Notes under the pieces: model-generated
Told to the model about the DNA's origin: nothing
Databases searched by the model: none
The model's input: only the letters and a program-made list of their open reading frames with translations
Shown: positions 19,389 to 28,956 of the stretch, one piece after another
Layout of the letters: each line of letters starts with the position of its first letter
Numbering within the stretch: position 1 is the stretch's first letter
Origin: Qipengyuania marincola
Lineage (GTDB): Bacteria; Pseudomonadota; Alphaproteobacteria; Sphingomonadales; Sphingomonadaceae
NCBI RefSeq assembly: GCF_029688625.1
Contig: NZ_JARULC010000001.1
Location: forward strand, 620,001 to 684,000
Length of the DNA: 64,000 nt
Direction: 5' to 3'
Position numbers and translations under genes: made by a program

Positions 19389-19708
19389 TGGCTTCCGCAA
19401 AGATCAAGAAGGGTGACAGCGTCGTCGTCCTGTCCGGCAAGGACAAGGGCAAGACCGGCACCGTCGCGAAGGTCATGCCGAAGGACGGCAAGATCGTCGT
19501 CGAAGGCGTCAACATCGCAGCACGTCACCGCAAGCCGACGCAGCAGAACCCGCAGGGCGGTATCGATCGCTTCGAAGCGCCGATGCCGATCAGCAAGGTC
19601 GCCGTTGCAGACCCGAAGGATGGCAAGCCCACCCGCGTCCGTTTCGAAGAGAAGGACGGCAAGAAGGTGCGCGTTGCCGTGAAGAGTGGGGAGACCATCG
19701 ATGGCTGA
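19388..19708 (+). CDS. rplX: 50S ribosomal protein L24
   Basis: A 106-residue protein from the ATG at 19388, which shares a base with the rplN stop; upstream frame extension is the rplN region read out of frame. It has the KOW motif [19 protein letters not shown] and [20 protein letters not shown]. It is a 50S assembly initiator. It overlaps rplE by 8 nt. Confidence 0.98.
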   Translation: MASAKIKKGDSVVVLSGKDKGKTGTVAKVMPKDGKIVVEGVNIAARHRKPTQQNPQGGIDRFEAPMPISKVAVADPKDGKPTRVRFEEKDGKKVRVAVKSGETIDG

Positions 19709-20279
19709 TTACACCCCCCGCCTGAAGCAGAAGTTCGAAGACCAGATCGTCAAGGCGATGACCGAGAAATTCGGTTACAAGAATCGCCTCGAAGTCCCCA
19801 AGCTCGAAAAGATCACGCTCAACATGGGCGTGGGCGAAGCGAGCCAGGACAAGAAGAAGGTCCAGACCGCTGCCGAGGAAATGGCGCTGATCGCCGGCCA
19901 GAAGCCGGTCATCACCAAGGCGAAGAAGTCGATCGCGCAGTTCAAGCTGCGTGAAGGCATGCCGATCGGTGCGAAGGTAACCCTGCGCCGCGATCGCATG
20001 TATGAATTCCTCGACCGTCTGGTCACCGTCGCAATGCCCCGCATCCGCGACTTCCGTGGCCTCAATCCGAAGTCGTTCGACGGCCGTGGCAACTACGCCA
20101 TGGGCCTGAAGGAACAGATCGTCTTCCCCGAAATCTCTTACGACAAGATCGAGAAGGTTCGGGGCATGGACATCATCGTAACCACCACGGCGAAGACCGA
20201 CGAAGAAGCTCGCGAGCTTCTGAAGCTGTTCGGTTTCCCGTTCCCGGCTGAAAAGTCGGAAGAGAAGGAGGCGGCGTGA
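19701..20279 (+). CDS. rplE: 50S ribosomal protein L5
   Basis: A 192-residue protein starting [20 protein letters not shown] within the end of rplX. It contains [35 protein letters not shown] and [20 protein letters not shown], all L5 hallmarks. It carries 5S rRNA into the 50S and contacts P-site tRNA. It is somewhat longer than E. coli L5 (179) through a charged C-terminal tail ([10 protein letters not shown]). Confidence 0.98.
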   Translation: MADYTPRLKQKFEDQIVKAMTEKFGYKNRLEVPKLEKITLNMGVGEASQDKKKVQTAAEEMALIAGQKPVITKAKKSIAQFKLREGMPIGAKVTLRRDRMYEFLDRLVTVAMPRIRDFRGLNPKSFDGRGNYAMGLKEQIVFPEISYDKIEKVRGMDIIVTTTAKTDEEARELLKLFGFPFPAEKSEEKEAA

Positions 20280-20305
20280 GCCGCTAGAAGAGGAACTTAA
20301 GTCCA

Positions 20306-20611
20306 ATGGCGAAACTGAGTTCGATCAACAAGAACGAGCGTCGCAAGAAGCTCGTCAAGCAGTATGCGGACAAGTACGCGAAGCTGAAAGCTATCGCGGA
20401 CGACGAAAGCCTCGACGAGACCGAGCGCCTTATGGCCCGGCTCAAGATGGCGGAGATTCCGCGCAATGCGAACCCGACCCGGGTGCGCAACCGCTGCTCC
20501 ACCACCGGCCGCCCGCGCGGCTACTACCGCAAGTTCGGCCTGAACCGCATCGAACTGCGTGACCTCGGCAACAAGGGCCTGATTCCTGGCCTGACCAAGT
20601 CGAGCTGGTGA
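20306..20611 (+). CDS. rpsN: 30S ribosomal protein S14 (zinc-free type)
   Basis: A 101-residue protein of the long, zinc-independent class. It has [20 protein letters not shown] at the start and [20 protein letters not shown] near the end, where the zinc-binding class has paired CxxC motifs. It binds late in the 30S head. It is 26 nt after rplE and 11 nt before rpsH. Confidence 0.98.
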   Translation: MAKLSSINKNERRKKLVKQYADKYAKLKAIADDESLDETERLMARLKMAEIPRNANPTRVRNRCSTTGRPRGYYRKFGLNRIELRDLGNKGLIPGLTKSSW

Positions 20612-20622
20612 GGTAAAGACAG

Positions 20623-21018
20623 ATGGCTATGACCGATCCCCTGGGTGATATGCTCACCCGCATCCGCAACGGCCAGCGCGCGAAGAAGGACAGCGTCCTT
20701 TCGCCCGCCAGCAAACTGCGTGCGAACGTTCTCGAAGTGCTCCAGCGCGAAGGCTACATCCGTGGCTTCAGCGATGACGCTTCGGGCAAGCACCCGCAGC
20801 TGCGGATCGAACTGAAGTATTTCGAAGGCGAACCTGCGATCAAGCATGTCGCCCGTGTCTCCAAGCCTGGCCGCCGCGTCTATTCGGGTTCCAAGGAACT
20901 TCCGGTTGTGCGCAATGGCCTCGGCATTACCATCGTCTCGACGCCGAAGGGTGTGCTTTCCGACGCGGAAGCGCGCACCGAAAACGTCGGTGGCGAAGTG
21001 CTGGCGGAGGTGTTCTGA
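20623..21018 (+). CDS. rpsH: 30S ribosomal protein S8
   Basis: A 131-residue protein, normal length. It contains [20 protein letters not shown] near the start and [19 protein letters not shown] with GGEVLAEVF at the end, the rRNA-binding C-terminal domain. In E. coli S8 represses the spc operon by binding the rplX-rplE mRNA. The rplF start overlaps its last base. Confidence 0.98.
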   Translation: MAMTDPLGDMLTRIRNGQRAKKDSVLSPASKLRANVLEVLQREGYIRGFSDDASGKHPQLRIELKYFEGEPAIKHVARVSKPGRRVYSGSKELPVVRNGLGITIVSTPKGVLSDAEARTENVGGEVLAEVF

Positions 21019-21551
21019 TGAGCCGCATCGGCAAGAAGCCGGTGGCGATCCCGAGCGGGGTCACTGCCAATATCGAAGGCGACACGCTGAGCGTGAAGGG
21101 GCCCAAAGGCACTCTCTCGATGGGCATGTCCGACCTGATCGAATACAAGCTGGAAGACGGCGAGATTTCGGTCAAGCCGGCCAATGACACGCGCGATGCC
21201 CGCAACCACTGGGGCATGCAGCGCACGCTGGTTTCCAACCTCGTCGAAGGTGTTACCGAAGGCTTCACCAAGGTTCTCGAAATCTCGGGCGTCGGCTACC
21301 GTGCACAGGCGCAGGGCAAGAAGCTCAAGCTTCAACTCGGCTATTCGCACGACGTCGATCTCGACGTTCCCGAAGGTATCGAGGTGAAGACCCCGGACCA
21401 GACCACCGTGGAGATTTCCGGCATCGACAAGCAGGCCGTGGGCCAGTTTGCCGCCGAAATCCGCCGCTGGCGCAAGCCCGAACCCTATAAGGGCAAGGGT
21501 ATCAAGTACCGCGGCGAATACATCTTCCGCAAGGAAGGGAAGAAGAAGTAA
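21018..21551 (+). CDS. rplF: 50S ribosomal protein L6
   Basis: A 177-residue protein with the two repeated L6 domains. It starts [20 protein letters not shown] and has [20 protein letters not shown] and [20 protein letters not shown] at the conserved C-terminus. It sits near the sarcin-ricin loop and factor-binding site. It is coupled to rpsH by a one-base overlap and followed after one base by rplR. Confidence 0.98.
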   Translation: MSRIGKKPVAIPSGVTANIEGDTLSVKGPKGTLSMGMSDLIEYKLEDGEISVKPANDTRDARNHWGMQRTLVSNLVEGVTEGFTKVLEISGVGYRAQAQGKKLKLQLGYSHDVDLDVPEGIEVKTPDQTTVEISGIDKQAVGQFAAEIRRWRKPEPYKGKGIKYRGEYIFRKEGKKK

Positions 21552-21552
21552 G

Positions 21553-21897
21553 ATGGCAAAGCTCTCTCTCTTTGAACGCCGCCGCCGCCGCGTGCGCACC
21601 GCGCTTCGCAGCGTCTCGGGTGGCAAGCCGCGCCTTTCGGTCCACCGCACCGGCAAGCACATTTACGCGCAGGTGATCGACGATGCGGCGGGCAAGACGC
21701 TCGCTGCTGCCTCGACGCTTGGCGTGAAGGGCTCGGGCGCGAATGTCGATGCCGCCAAGCAGGTCGGTAGCGACATCGCCGCCGCTGCCAAGAAGGCCGG
21801 TGTCACCAACGTCGTGTTCGATCGCGGCGGGTTCCTTTTCCACGGTCGCGTCAAGGCGCTGGCCGACGCCGCCCGCGAAGGCGGGCTGGAGTTCTGA
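21553..21897 (+). CDS. rplR: 50S ribosomal protein L18
   Basis: A 114-residue protein from the ATG at 21553 ([20 protein letters not shown]); the open frame further upstream is rplF read out of frame. It contains [20 protein letters not shown] and a C-terminal [20 protein letters not shown] typical of L18. It binds 5S rRNA with L5. It is coupled to rpsE by a one-base overlap. Confidence 0.98.
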   Translation: MAKLSLFERRRRRVRTALRSVSGGKPRLSVHRTGKHIYAQVIDDAAGKTLAAASTLGVKGSGANVDAAKQVGSDIAAAAKKAGVTNVVFDRGGFLFHGRVKALADAAREGGLEF

Positions 21898-22748
21898 TGA
21901 TGGCTGACGAAAACAAGACCCCCGAAACCGAAGCGACGCCCGAACAGGCGCCCGGCGTTCCCGAAACGCCCGAGGTCGCCAAGGCGAAGGCCGATTCCGG
22001 CGTCGCCGAAGCGGAAACCCAGCACGCCGTGACCAACGAGGAACCGGCTGTCGCCGATACCCCGTCGGAAGCGGCCGAGAACCAGAGCCCCGCTCAGGGT
22101 GCCGAAGGTCAGCCGCGCGAGCGCCAGGGCCGCGGTGGCCGTGGCGGCAACGATCGTGGCCGTGGCCGCGGTGGTCGCGACAATCGTCGTGGCGGTCGCC
22201 GCGAGGAAGAAGACGACGGCATCATCGAGAAGCTGGTTCACATCAACCGCGTCTCGAAGACCGTGAAGGGTGGTAAGCGCTTCGGCTTCGCTGCGCTCGT
22301 CGTGGTCGGTGACGGCCAGGGCCGCGTCGGTTTCGGCAAGGGCAAGGCCCGCGAAGTGCCCGAGGCGATCAGCAAGGCGACTGCCGCTGCGCGCAAGCAC
22401 ATGATCCGCGTCGCGCTCAAGGAAGGCCGCACGCTGCACCACGACGGCAAGGGCCGTTTCGGTGCCGGCAAGGTGACCGTCCGCACCGCGCCTCCGGGTA
22501 CCGGCATCATCGCCGGTGGTCCGATGCGTGCCGTGTTCGAGAGCCTCGGCGTCTCGGACGTTGTGACCAAGTCGGTCGGCACGTCCAACCCCTACAACAT
22601 GATCCGCGCCACCTTCGACGCGCTGCAGGACCAGACTTCGCCGAAGTCGGTTGCGCAGCGTCGCGGCAAGAAGGTCGCCGACCTTCTGGGCCGGGGTGGT
22701 GCATCGGAGGCCGAGGCTGAAGCCGACGCCGCCGCTATCGCGGAGTAA
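21897..22748 (+). CDS. rpsE: 30S ribosomal protein S5 with long acidic and RG-rich N-terminal extension
   Basis: A 283-residue protein where E. coli S5 has 166. The ribosomal part begins near residue 105 with [20 protein letters not shown] and ends with [12 protein letters not shown] and a short acidic tail. It contains the usual [20 protein letters not shown] and [20 protein letters not shown]. Residues 1-72 are rich in Glu, Pro and Ala. Residues 73-102 are an arginine-glycine run (for example [20 protein letters not shown]), reminiscent of RGG RNA-binding segments. S5 sits at the mRNA entry and affects fidelity. The start (ATGATG at 21897) overlaps rplR, so the extension is translated in its normal operon context. 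Confidence 0.97.
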   Translation: MMADENKTPETEATPEQAPGVPETPEVAKAKADSGVAEAETQHAVTNEEPAVADTPSEAAENQSPAQGAEGQPRERQGRGGRGGNDRGRGRGGRDNRRGGRREEEDDGIIEKLVHINRVSKTVKGGKRFGFAALVVVGDGQGRVGFGKGKAREVPEAISKATAAARKHMIRVALKEGRTLHHDGKGRFGAGKVTVRTAPPGTGIIAGGPMRAVFESLGVSDVVTKSVGTSNPYNMIRATFDALQDQTSPKSVAQRRGKKVADLLGRGGASEAEAEADAAAIAE

Positions 22749-22753
22749 GATCG

Positions 22754-22939
22754 ATGGCGAAAAAAGACACCATCACCCTGAAGCAGATCGGTTCGCCGAT
22801 CCGCCGTCCGGAAGCGCAGCGCAAGATCCTGATCGGTCTCGGGCTGAACAAGATGCACAAGACGGTCACCCGCCAGGACACCCCCGAGGTGCGCGGCGCG
22901 GTTGCCAAGATCCCGCATCTGGTCGAAATCGTCGACTGA
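22754..22939 (+). CDS. rpmD: 50S ribosomal protein L30
   Basis: A 61-residue protein, normal length. It has [40 protein letters not shown] and [12 protein letters not shown], the full L30 pattern. It starts 5 nt after rpsE. A hairpin with a U-rich tail follows before rplO. Confidence 0.97.
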   Translation: MAKKDTITLKQIGSPIRRPEAQRKILIGLGLNKMHKTVTRQDTPEVRGAVAKIPHLVEIVD

Positions 22940-22966
22940 CCCTTCGGGCGATACAATTTGACGGGG

Positions 22967-23001
22967 GCGGCCTGCTGCGATAGCGGGCCGCTTCCATTTT
23001 T
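22967..23001 (+). terminator. Terminator-like hairpin between rpmD and rplO
   Basis: GCGGCC (22967-22972) pairs with GGCCGC (22986-22991), with an inner GCT/AGC pair (22974-22976 with 22982-22984). TTCCATTTTT follows. It lies inside the spc operon, so it is likely a partial terminator or attenuator before rplO, secY and adk. Confidence 0.5.
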
Positions 23002-23049
23002 CAGCGCGAACCCCGGTATGGGGCCTAGAAAGCGAAAGCGAGTGCGTAC

Positions 23050-23580
23050 ATGTCTATCAAACTGAACGAAATCCGCGACAATCCCGGCGCCCGCAAGGAC
23101 CGCATCCGCGTCGGCCGTGGCATCGGCTCGGGCAAGGGCAAGACCGGTGGCCGCGGCCAGAAGGGCCAGAAGAGCCGTTCGGGCGTCGCCATCAAGGGCT
23201 TCGAAGGCGGCCAGATGCCGCTGCACATGCGCCTCCCGAAGCGCGGCTTCAACAATCCGTTCGGCAAGGACTATGCCGAAGTGAACCTGGGCATGGTTCA
23301 GAAGTTCATCGACGCGAAGAAGCTCGACGCCAAGAAGGACATCGACCACGCAGCGTTGAAGGCCGCGGGCCTCGCACGCGGCGGCAAGGACGGTGTCCGA
23401 CTGCTCGGGAAGGGCGAGATCACGACCAAGGTCAAGTTCGTCGTCGCCGGTGCGTCGAAGGGCGCCATCGAGGCGGTCGAGAAGGCTGGCGGCAGCGTCG
23501 ACGTTCTGCCCAAGGCGCAGCCCGAGCATGAGAAGAAGGCTGCCCGCACCGAAGCCAACAAGGCCAAGAAAGCCAAGTAA
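23050..23580 (+). CDS. rplO: 50S ribosomal protein L15
   Basis: A 176-residue protein, longer than E. coli L15 (144) through a Lys/Ala-rich C-terminal tail ([18 protein letters not shown]). The core has [40 protein letters not shown] and [20 protein letters not shown]. It is a late 50S assembly protein. Spacers with hairpins flank it on both sides (110 and 104 nt). Confidence 0.98.
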   Translation: MSIKLNEIRDNPGARKDRIRVGRGIGSGKGKTGGRGQKGQKSRSGVAIKGFEGGQMPLHMRLPKRGFNNPFGKDYAEVNLGMVQKFIDAKKLDAKKDIDHAALKAAGLARGGKDGVRLLGKGEITTKVKFVVAGASKGAIEAVEKAGGSVDVLPKAQPEHEKKAARTEANKAKKAK

Positions 23581-23590
23581 CCGATAAAAA

Positions 23591-23623
23591 GCGGGGGGCG
23601 GGGTTCGACATTCCGCCCCCCGC
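23591..23623 (+). promoter_or_regulatory. Perfect 11-bp hairpin between rplO and secY
   Basis: GCGGGGGGCGG (23591-23601) pairs perfectly with CCGCCCCCCGC (23613-23623) over an 11-nt loop. TCACTATCTG follows rather than a U-tract, so complete termination is unlikely. It could lower secY expression relative to the ribosomal genes or protect the upstream mRNA. Confidence 0.5.
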
Positions 23624-23684
23624 TCACTATCTGTCCGGTCAGCGCCGGGACGGGCCGGCCGCAAGTCAGGATCGAAATCGACCA

Positions 23685-25049
23685 ATGGCATCACGCGCCG
23701 ACAATATCGCGAGCAATCTAAGCCTCGCTAATTTTTCCAAGGCCACCGAGCTCAAGAACCGCATCTGGTTCACTATCGGTGCGCTGATCGTCTTCCGCTT
23801 CCTCAGCTTCGTTCCGCTGCCGGGCATCAATGCCCGCGCGCTGAACCAGCTGGCCGATGTCGCTCAGGGCGGCATTCTCGACATGTTCAACATGTTCACC
23901 GGCGGCAGTCTTGAGCGCATGAGCCTCATCGCGCTCGGCGTAATGCCCTACATTACCGCCTCGATCGTGGTGCAGCTTGCCGCCGCGCTCCATCCGGCGC
24001 TCGCCGCGCTCAAGAAGGAAGGCACCGCCGGTCGGCAGAAGCTGAACCAGTACACCCGTTACGGCACGGTTTTCCTGTGTTCGATTCAAGGCTGGTTCCT
24101 CGCGGCAGGTCTTGAAAGCTTCGGCGCGTCCAACGGGATCGCCGCTGTGGTCGACCCTGGCTACATGTTCCGCATCGGCGCGGTCATCAGCCTCGTCGGT
24201 GGCACCATGTTCCTGTTGTGGCTGGGCGAACAGATCACCAGTCGCGGCATCGGCAATGGCGTCTCGCTGATCATCATGGCGGGCATCGTCGCCCAGTTCC
24301 CGACCTTCGTGTCCAACATGGGTTCCGGTTATTCCGAAGGTTCGATCTCGACCGGGATCGTCGTCGGCTTCATCCTGATGGTGGTCGTGCTAATCCTGGG
24401 CATCTGCTTCTTCGAGCGCGCCCAGCGCCGCCTGCTGATCCAGTATCCCAAGCGCGCAACGCAGCGCGGCATGATGCAGGCCGATCGTTCGCACCTGCCG
24501 TTGAAGCTCAACACCGCGGGCGTCATTCCGCCGATCTTCGCCAGCTCGCTGCTGCTGCTGCCGCTCACCATCACGCAGTTTGCCGGCAATTCGGTCGACA
24601 CCGAGTCGGCCACCGGCGGAGTGTTGCAGACGACGCTGCAATACCTCCAGCACGGCCAGCCGCTCTACATGACGCTCTACGGCCTCGGCATCATCTTCTT
24701 CTGCTTCTTCTACACCGCGATCGTGTTCAATCCCGAGGAGACGGCGGAGAACCTGAAGAAGAACGGCGGCTTCATCCCCGGCATCCGCCCGGGCAAGCGC
24801 ACCGAGGAGTATCTCGACTACGTCCTCACGCGCATCACCGTGATCGGTGCCATCTACCTGACCGTGGTTTGCGTGGTGCCCGAATACATGATTGCGCAGA
24901 CCGGCGTTCCGCTGTTCCTCGGCGGCACCAGTCTGCTCATCGTGGTGAACGTCACGGTGGATACGATCAGCCAGATCCAGTCGCACCTGTTGGCGCACCA
25001 GTATGGCGACCTTATCAAGAAGGCCAAGTTGAAGGGCCGCCTGCGTTAG
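23685..25049 (+). CDS. secY: Preprotein translocase subunit SecY
   Basis: A 454-residue inner-membrane protein with ten hydrophobic spans, forming the Sec channel with SecE and SecG. It contains WFTIGALIVFRFLSFVPLPG (TM1), FNMFTGGSLERMSLIALGVM (plug region and TM2), and the cytosolic loop FIPGIRPGKRTEEYLDYVLT that contacts SecA and the ribosome. Length and domain order are ordinary. It is near the end of the spc operon, followed by adk after 34 nt. Confidence 0.98.
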   Translation: MASRADNIASNLSLANFSKATELKNRIWFTIGALIVFRFLSFVPLPGINARALNQLADVAQGGILDMFNMFTGGSLERMSLIALGVMPYITASIVVQLAAALHPALAALKKEGTAGRQKLNQYTRYGTVFLCSIQGWFLAAGLESFGASNGIAAVVDPGYMFRIGAVISLVGGTMFLLWLGEQITSRGIGNGVSLIIMAGIVAQFPTFVSNMGSGYSEGSISTGIVVGFILMVVVLILGICFFERAQRRLLIQYPKRATQRGMMQADRSHLPLKLNTAGVIPPIFASSLLLLPLTITQFAGNSVDTESATGGVLQTTLQYLQHGQPLYMTLYGLGIIFFCFFYTAIVFNPEETAENLKKNGGFIPGIRPGKRTEEYLDYVLTRITVIGAIYLTVVCVVPEYMIAQTGVPLFLGGTSLLIVVNVTVDTISQIQSHLLAHQYGDLIKKAKLKGRLR

Positions 25050-25083
25050 AGCAGGACCACGGGCGACAGGGGTTCAATCGACC

Positions 25084-25731
25084 ATGGATATCATTCTTCT
25101 CGGCCCTCCGGGCGCAGGCAAGGGCACGCAGGCGCACCGGCTCGAAGAGCATCACGGCATGCGCCAGCTTTCGACCGGAGACATGCTGCGCGCGGCCGTC
25201 AAGGCGGGCACACCGATCGGCATCAAGGCCAAGGAAATCATGGACCGTGGCGACCTCGTTTCCGACGAGATCGTCAGCGAGTTGATCGACGCCGAACTGG
25301 CCGCGATGGGCCCGGAAACCGGCGCCATCTTCGACGGCTATCCCCGCACCGAAGCGCAGGCCAAAATGCTCGACGATATTCTCGCCAAGCATGGCCGCAA
25401 GCTCGACCATGTCATCGAACTCGAAGTGAACGAGGACGAGCTGGTCACGCGGATCACGGGCCGCTTCACCTGCGCCGAATGCGGCGAGGGTTATCACGAC
25501 AGCTTCAAGCAGCCCGAGGTGCCGGGCAAGTGCGACGAATGCGGCTCCACCGAGTTCAAGCGCCGTCCCGACGACAACGAGGAAACCGTGCGCAATCGCA
25601 TGGGCATCTATCGCAAGGAAACCGCGCCGATCCTGCCGGGCTATGAGGCGCGCGGGATCGTGAGCCGGGTGGACGGCATGGCACCGATCGCCGAAGTGAC
25701 CCACGCTCTCGACGCCATCCTCTCGCGCTGA
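25084..25731 (+). CDS. adk: Adenylate kinase (zinc-lid type)
   Basis: A 215-residue enzyme converting ATP + AMP to 2 ADP. The P-loop is LLGPPGAGKGTQ at residues 5-16. The long LID domain has four cysteines, CAECGEGYH and GKCDECGST, spaced to bind zinc, a structural feature absent in E. coli but common in alphaproteobacteria and Gram-positives. FDGYPRTEAQAKML is the typical core motif. It closes the spc transcription unit after secY, as is usual in this class. Confidence 0.98.
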   Translation: MDIILLGPPGAGKGTQAHRLEEHHGMRQLSTGDMLRAAVKAGTPIGIKAKEIMDRGDLVSDEIVSELIDAELAAMGPETGAIFDGYPRTEAQAKMLDDILAKHGRKLDHVIELEVNEDELVTRITGRFTCAECGEGYHDSFKQPEVPGKCDECGSTEFKRRPDDNEETVRNRMGIYRKETAPILPGYEARGIVSRVDGMAPIAEVTHALDAILSR

Positions 25732-25816
25732 ATACTATTCGGTCGGCGCACCGAACGCAGCGCTTGGCAAGCCTTGCGTGCTTCGCCTAACACGGTGCGC
25801 GACAAGGGAGGTCGGC

Positions 25817-26374
25817 ATGCTTCGCCATATCGTATCGTTTTGCGCTGCCGCTGCGCTATCTGCGCCGCTGGCCGCGGAAATCGTGGAAACGCGCGAGGAT
25901 GGCTTCGTCACTCGCGACACGGCGGTCGTGGCGGCCAGTCCGATGGAAACCTGGCTTGCGCTGACGCGGCCCGGCCAATGGTGGAACCCGTCGCACACAT
26001 GGTCGGGCGATCCTGCGAACATGTCGCTGGAGCCGCAGGCTGGCGGCTGCTTTTGCGAGCGCGTCCCCGGCGAAGATCGCGAGGACGGTTTTTCGCTCGA
26101 TGGCAGCGCGCTGCACATGACCGTGGTCCAGGCCTATCCCTTGCGCGTCCTGCGGATGCGCGGTGGCCTCGGCCCGCTGCAGGGCGAGCCTGCCACGGGA
26201 ATTCTGACCATCACCCTGAAGGAGGTCGACGAGGGGACCCGCGTACTGTGGGAATACAATGTCGGCGGCCCGATGCGATATGAGATCGCGGAAATCTCGA
26301 AGGCGGTGGATGCTGTAATGAGCCAGCAGCTGGCGGGTCTGCGCGACCATCTGGCGGAACCCGCAGCCGAATAG
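25817..26374 (+). CDS. Secreted SRPBCC (START-like) domain protein
   Basis: A 185-residue protein. The start at 25817 is preceded by GGGAGGTC; the frame continues 13 codons upstream. Residues 1-19 (MLRHIVSFCAAAALSAPLA) form a signal peptide, so it is periplasmic. The rest matches a SRPBCC/AHSA1-like ligand-binding fold: VVAASPMETWLALTRPGQWW, LEPQAGGCFCERVP, GPLQGEPATGILTITLKEVD, and a long C-terminal helix. Ligand unknown. Two cysteines lie in the CFC motif. It sits between adk and gdhA, interrupting the usual adk-rpsM order. Whether it shares a transcript with adk (85 nt apart) is unclear. Confidence 0.75.
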   Translation: MLRHIVSFCAAAALSAPLAAEIVETREDGFVTRDTAVVAASPMETWLALTRPGQWWNPSHTWSGDPANMSLEPQAGGCFCERVPGEDREDGFSLDGSALHMTVVQAYPLRVLRMRGGLGPLQGEPATGILTITLKEVDEGTRVLWEYNVGGPMRYEIAEISKAVDAVMSQQLAGLRDHLAEPAAE

Positions 26375-26478
26375 CCTGCCCCCATTTCGTGCCCCCCACT
26401 TCGTGCAAGGCGGCACGAGTGAAGCGGTCCTGCGTTCTATGTCTGAGGGTTCACGCAACCGCCGGACAGGGTTTGGAT

Positions 26479-27840
26479 ATGGCATCGGTTTACGACAGGC
26501 AGGTCGATTTCGACACATTCATGGAAGGCGTCGAAAAACGCAATCCGGGTCAAGACGAATTCGTCCAGGCCGTCCGCGAAGTGGCTGCGGATGTGTTCCC
26601 CTTCATCGAGGACAAGCCCGAATATCACGAGGCGCAGATCCTCCGCCGTATCGCGGAGCCGGACCGGATCGTCAGCTTTCGCGTCTGTTGGGAAGATGAC
26701 GACAACAATGTTCGCGTGGAGCGGGGCTGGCGGGTCCAGAATAACAATGCGATCGGTCCCTACAAGGGCGGCATTCGCTTCCACCCCACCGTGAACGAGA
26801 GCGTGCTCAAGTTCCTCGCCTTCGAGCAGACCTTCAAGAATTCGCTGACCGGCCTGCCCATGGGCGGGGGCAAGGGCGGATCGAACTTCAATCCCAGGGG
26901 CAAGAGCGACAATGAGGTCATGCGCTTCTGCCAGAGCTTCATGACCGAGCTCTACCGCCATATCGGCCCGCATACCGACGTGCCGGCGGGCGATATCGGC
27001 GTCGGGAGCCGCGAGATCGGCTATCTCTTCGGCCAGTACAAGCGCCTGACCGGGCGCTGGGAAGGCGTGCTGACGGGCAAGGGATGCGAATATGGCGGCT
27101 CGGCCATGCGCCCTGAAGCGACTGGCTATGGCGCGGTCTATTTCCTGCGCAACATGCTGACCCGGTCAGAGCATGATGTCGAGGGCAAGACGGCGGTGAT
27201 CTCGGGCGCGGGCAATGTCGCCACGCATGCAGCGAAAAAGATCAACGCGCTGGGTGGCAAGGTGCTGACCCTGTCGGACAGCGACGGCTTCGTCCACGAT
27301 CCCGATGGCATCGACCAGGACAAGATCGCCTGGGTGCGCGAGCTGAAGAACGAGCGACGAGGCCGGATCAGCGAATATGTCGAGGAATTCACGGGCGCGA
27401 CCTATCATGAGGGCAAGCGACCTTGGCACGTCGAATGCGACGTCGCGATGCCCTGTGCAACGCAGAACGAACTCGAAGCCGACGAGGCTCGGGCCTTGGT
27501 CGACAATGGCGTGATGGCCGTGTGCGAAGGTGCCAATATGCCGACCACGAAGAATGGCGTGGACGTCTTCCACGAGGCCGACGTCCTTTATGCGCCGGGC
27601 AAGGCCGCCAATGCGGGCGGTGTCGCGGTGTCGGGCTTGGAGATGAGCCAGAATGCCGAGCGGGTCAGCTGGAATCGTGAGAAGCTCGACGACATGCTGC
27701 TCGATCTGATGAGCGACATTCACGACAAATGCGTGGATCGCGGGGCCGGCAGCAGGGGGCGCGTCAACTACGTGAAAGGCGCCAATATCGCGGGGTTCGA
27801 AAGGGTAGCGGGTGCCATGCTGGCCTTCGGAGTGATGTGA
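26479..27840 (+). CDS. gdhA: NADP-type glutamate dehydrogenase (hexameric)
   Basis: A 453-residue enzyme that aminates 2-oxoglutarate to glutamate. The start MASVYDRQVDFDTFMEGVEK gives a length close to E. coli GdhA (447). Motifs are the substrate site GPYKGGIRFHPTVNESVLKF, the catalytic lysine region GLPMGGGKGGSNF, the DVPAGDIGVGSREIGYLFGQ stretch and the nucleotide-binding GAGNVATHAAKKI. The small hexameric class is usually NADP-specific. It links the TCA cycle to nitrogen assimilation. It is inserted between adk and the alpha operon, a position I do not know as standard for this gene. Confidence 0.95.
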   Translation: MASVYDRQVDFDTFMEGVEKRNPGQDEFVQAVREVAADVFPFIEDKPEYHEAQILRRIAEPDRIVSFRVCWEDDDNNVRVERGWRVQNNNAIGPYKGGIRFHPTVNESVLKFLAFEQTFKNSLTGLPMGGGKGGSNFNPRGKSDNEVMRFCQSFMTELYRHIGPHTDVPAGDIGVGSREIGYLFGQYKRLTGRWEGVLTGKGCEYGGSAMRPEATGYGAVYFLRNMLTRSEHDVEGKTAVISGAGNVATHAAKKINALGGKVLTLSDSDGFVHDPDGIDQDKIAWVRELKNERRGRISEYVEEFTGATYHEGKRPWHVECDVAMPCATQNELEADEARALVDNGVMAVCEGANMPTTKNGVDVFHEADVLYAPGKAANAGGVAVSGLEMSQNAERVSWNREKLDDMLLDLMSDIHDKCVDRGAGSRGRVNYVKGANIAGFERVAGAMLAFGVM

Positions 27841-27934
27841 CCGGATTTTGACTGGGGCGGTGTAATCGTATAGGCCGCTTGCAATCCGGTGCAGGCCGCC
27901 CATATCGGCGGCTCGCAATTGCGCGCGCAGGCTG

Positions 27935-27963
27935 TTGACCTATCCGGCGAATCCTCCTAAGCG
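27935..27963 (+). promoter_or_regulatory. Candidate promoter of the alpha operon
   Basis: TTGACC (27935-27940) and TAAGCG (27958-27963) with 17 bp between. The -35 is good and the -10 poor. It lies about 165 nt upstream of rpsM in the 288-bp gdhA-rpsM spacer. An independent promoter is expected, since gdhA separates this operon from spc. Confidence 0.35.
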
Positions 27964-28128
27964 CGCCTTTCATTCGACAGTTGCGGCGAGTCCGGCAGGC
28001 GGCAGCCTATTGCGCGCCATCCGGGCTTTTTGCGTTAGCTACCGCCCGCATGTGTCGGATGAGTTTTGAGCGATGAGATAGGGGTGTCGGCCCGAACCGG
28101 CAGTCCCCTGTGGAGCATGGAGAAGTAA

Positions 28129-28497
28129 GTGGCTCGTATTGCCGGGGTAAATATCCCCACCAACAAGCGCGTAATCATCGCGCTCACCTATATTCACGGT
28201 ATCGGCCGTACCACGGCCGTCGAGATCGCCGACAAGCTCGGCATCGATCACAAGACCCGCGTGCAGGACCTGACCGACGAGGAAGTCCTGCGCATTCGCG
28301 AGACGATCGATGAAGATCACATGGTCGAAGGCGACCTTCGTCGCGACACCGCGATGAACATCAAGCGCCTGATGGACCTGCGTTCCTATCGCGGCCTTCG
28401 CCATCGTGCCGGTCTGCCCGTTCGCGGCCAGCGCACTCACACCAACGCCCGCACCCGCAAGGGCAAGGCCAAGCCGATCGCCGGCAAGAAGAAGTAA
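28129..28497 (+). CDS. rpsM: 30S ribosomal protein S13
   Basis: A 122-residue protein starting at GTG (28129) after GGAGAAGTAA; no ATG exists at the conserved N-terminus [20 protein letters not shown]. It has the helix-two-turn-helix and the C-terminal [20 protein letters not shown] with [14 protein letters not shown] that contacts the P-site tRNA. First gene of the alpha operon. Confidence 0.98.
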   Translation: MARIAGVNIPTNKRVIIALTYIHGIGRTTAVEIADKLGIDHKTRVQDLTDEEVLRIRETIDEDHMVEGDLRRDTAMNIKRLMDLRSYRGLRHRAGLPVRGQRTHTNARTRKGKAKPIAGKKK

Positions 28498-28553
28498 GCT
28501 TCGGGCTTTCCCGACGCTTTTCCCTTCTTGAGAGAATGTAAGGAAGAAACACC

Positions 28554-28943
28554 ATGGCACGCGAACCCGGCCGCGTAAGGCGCCGCGACAAAAAGAACAT
28601 TTCGAGCGGCGTTGCGCACATCAACGCCAGCTTCAACAATACGATGATCACCATCACCGACGCGCAGGGCAATGCGATCAGCTGGTCCAGCGCCGGCATG
28701 ATGGGCTTCAAGGGCAGCCGCAAGTCGACTCCCTACGCCGCGCAGGTCGCCGCCGACGACGCGGGCCGCAAGGCCGCCGAGCACGGCGTGCGTACCCTCG
28801 AAGTCGAAGTGAAGGGCCCGGGCTCGGGCCGTGAAAGCGCACTGCGGGGTCTCGCCGCAGTCGGGTTCACGATCACTTCGATCCGCGACGTGACGCCGAT
28901 CCCGCACAACGGGGTCCGTCCCTCCAAGCGTCGTCGCGTCTGA
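28554..28943 (+). CDS. rpsK: 30S ribosomal protein S11
   Basis: A 129-residue protein, the normal length. It contains [40 protein letters not shown] and the C-terminal [19 protein letters not shown]. It forms the 30S platform near the E site. It is 56 nt after rpsM and is followed by two strong hairpins before rpoA. The S4 gene, which sits here in E. coli, is absent as in other alphaproteobacteria. Confidence 0.98.
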   Translation: MAREPGRVRRRDKKNISSGVAHINASFNNTMITITDAQGNAISWSSAGMMGFKGSRKSTPYAAQVAADDAGRKAAEHGVRTLEVEVKGPGSGRESALRGLAAVGFTITSIRDVTPIPHNGVRPSKRRRV

Positions 28944-28956
28944 TCCGTACCTGCCT

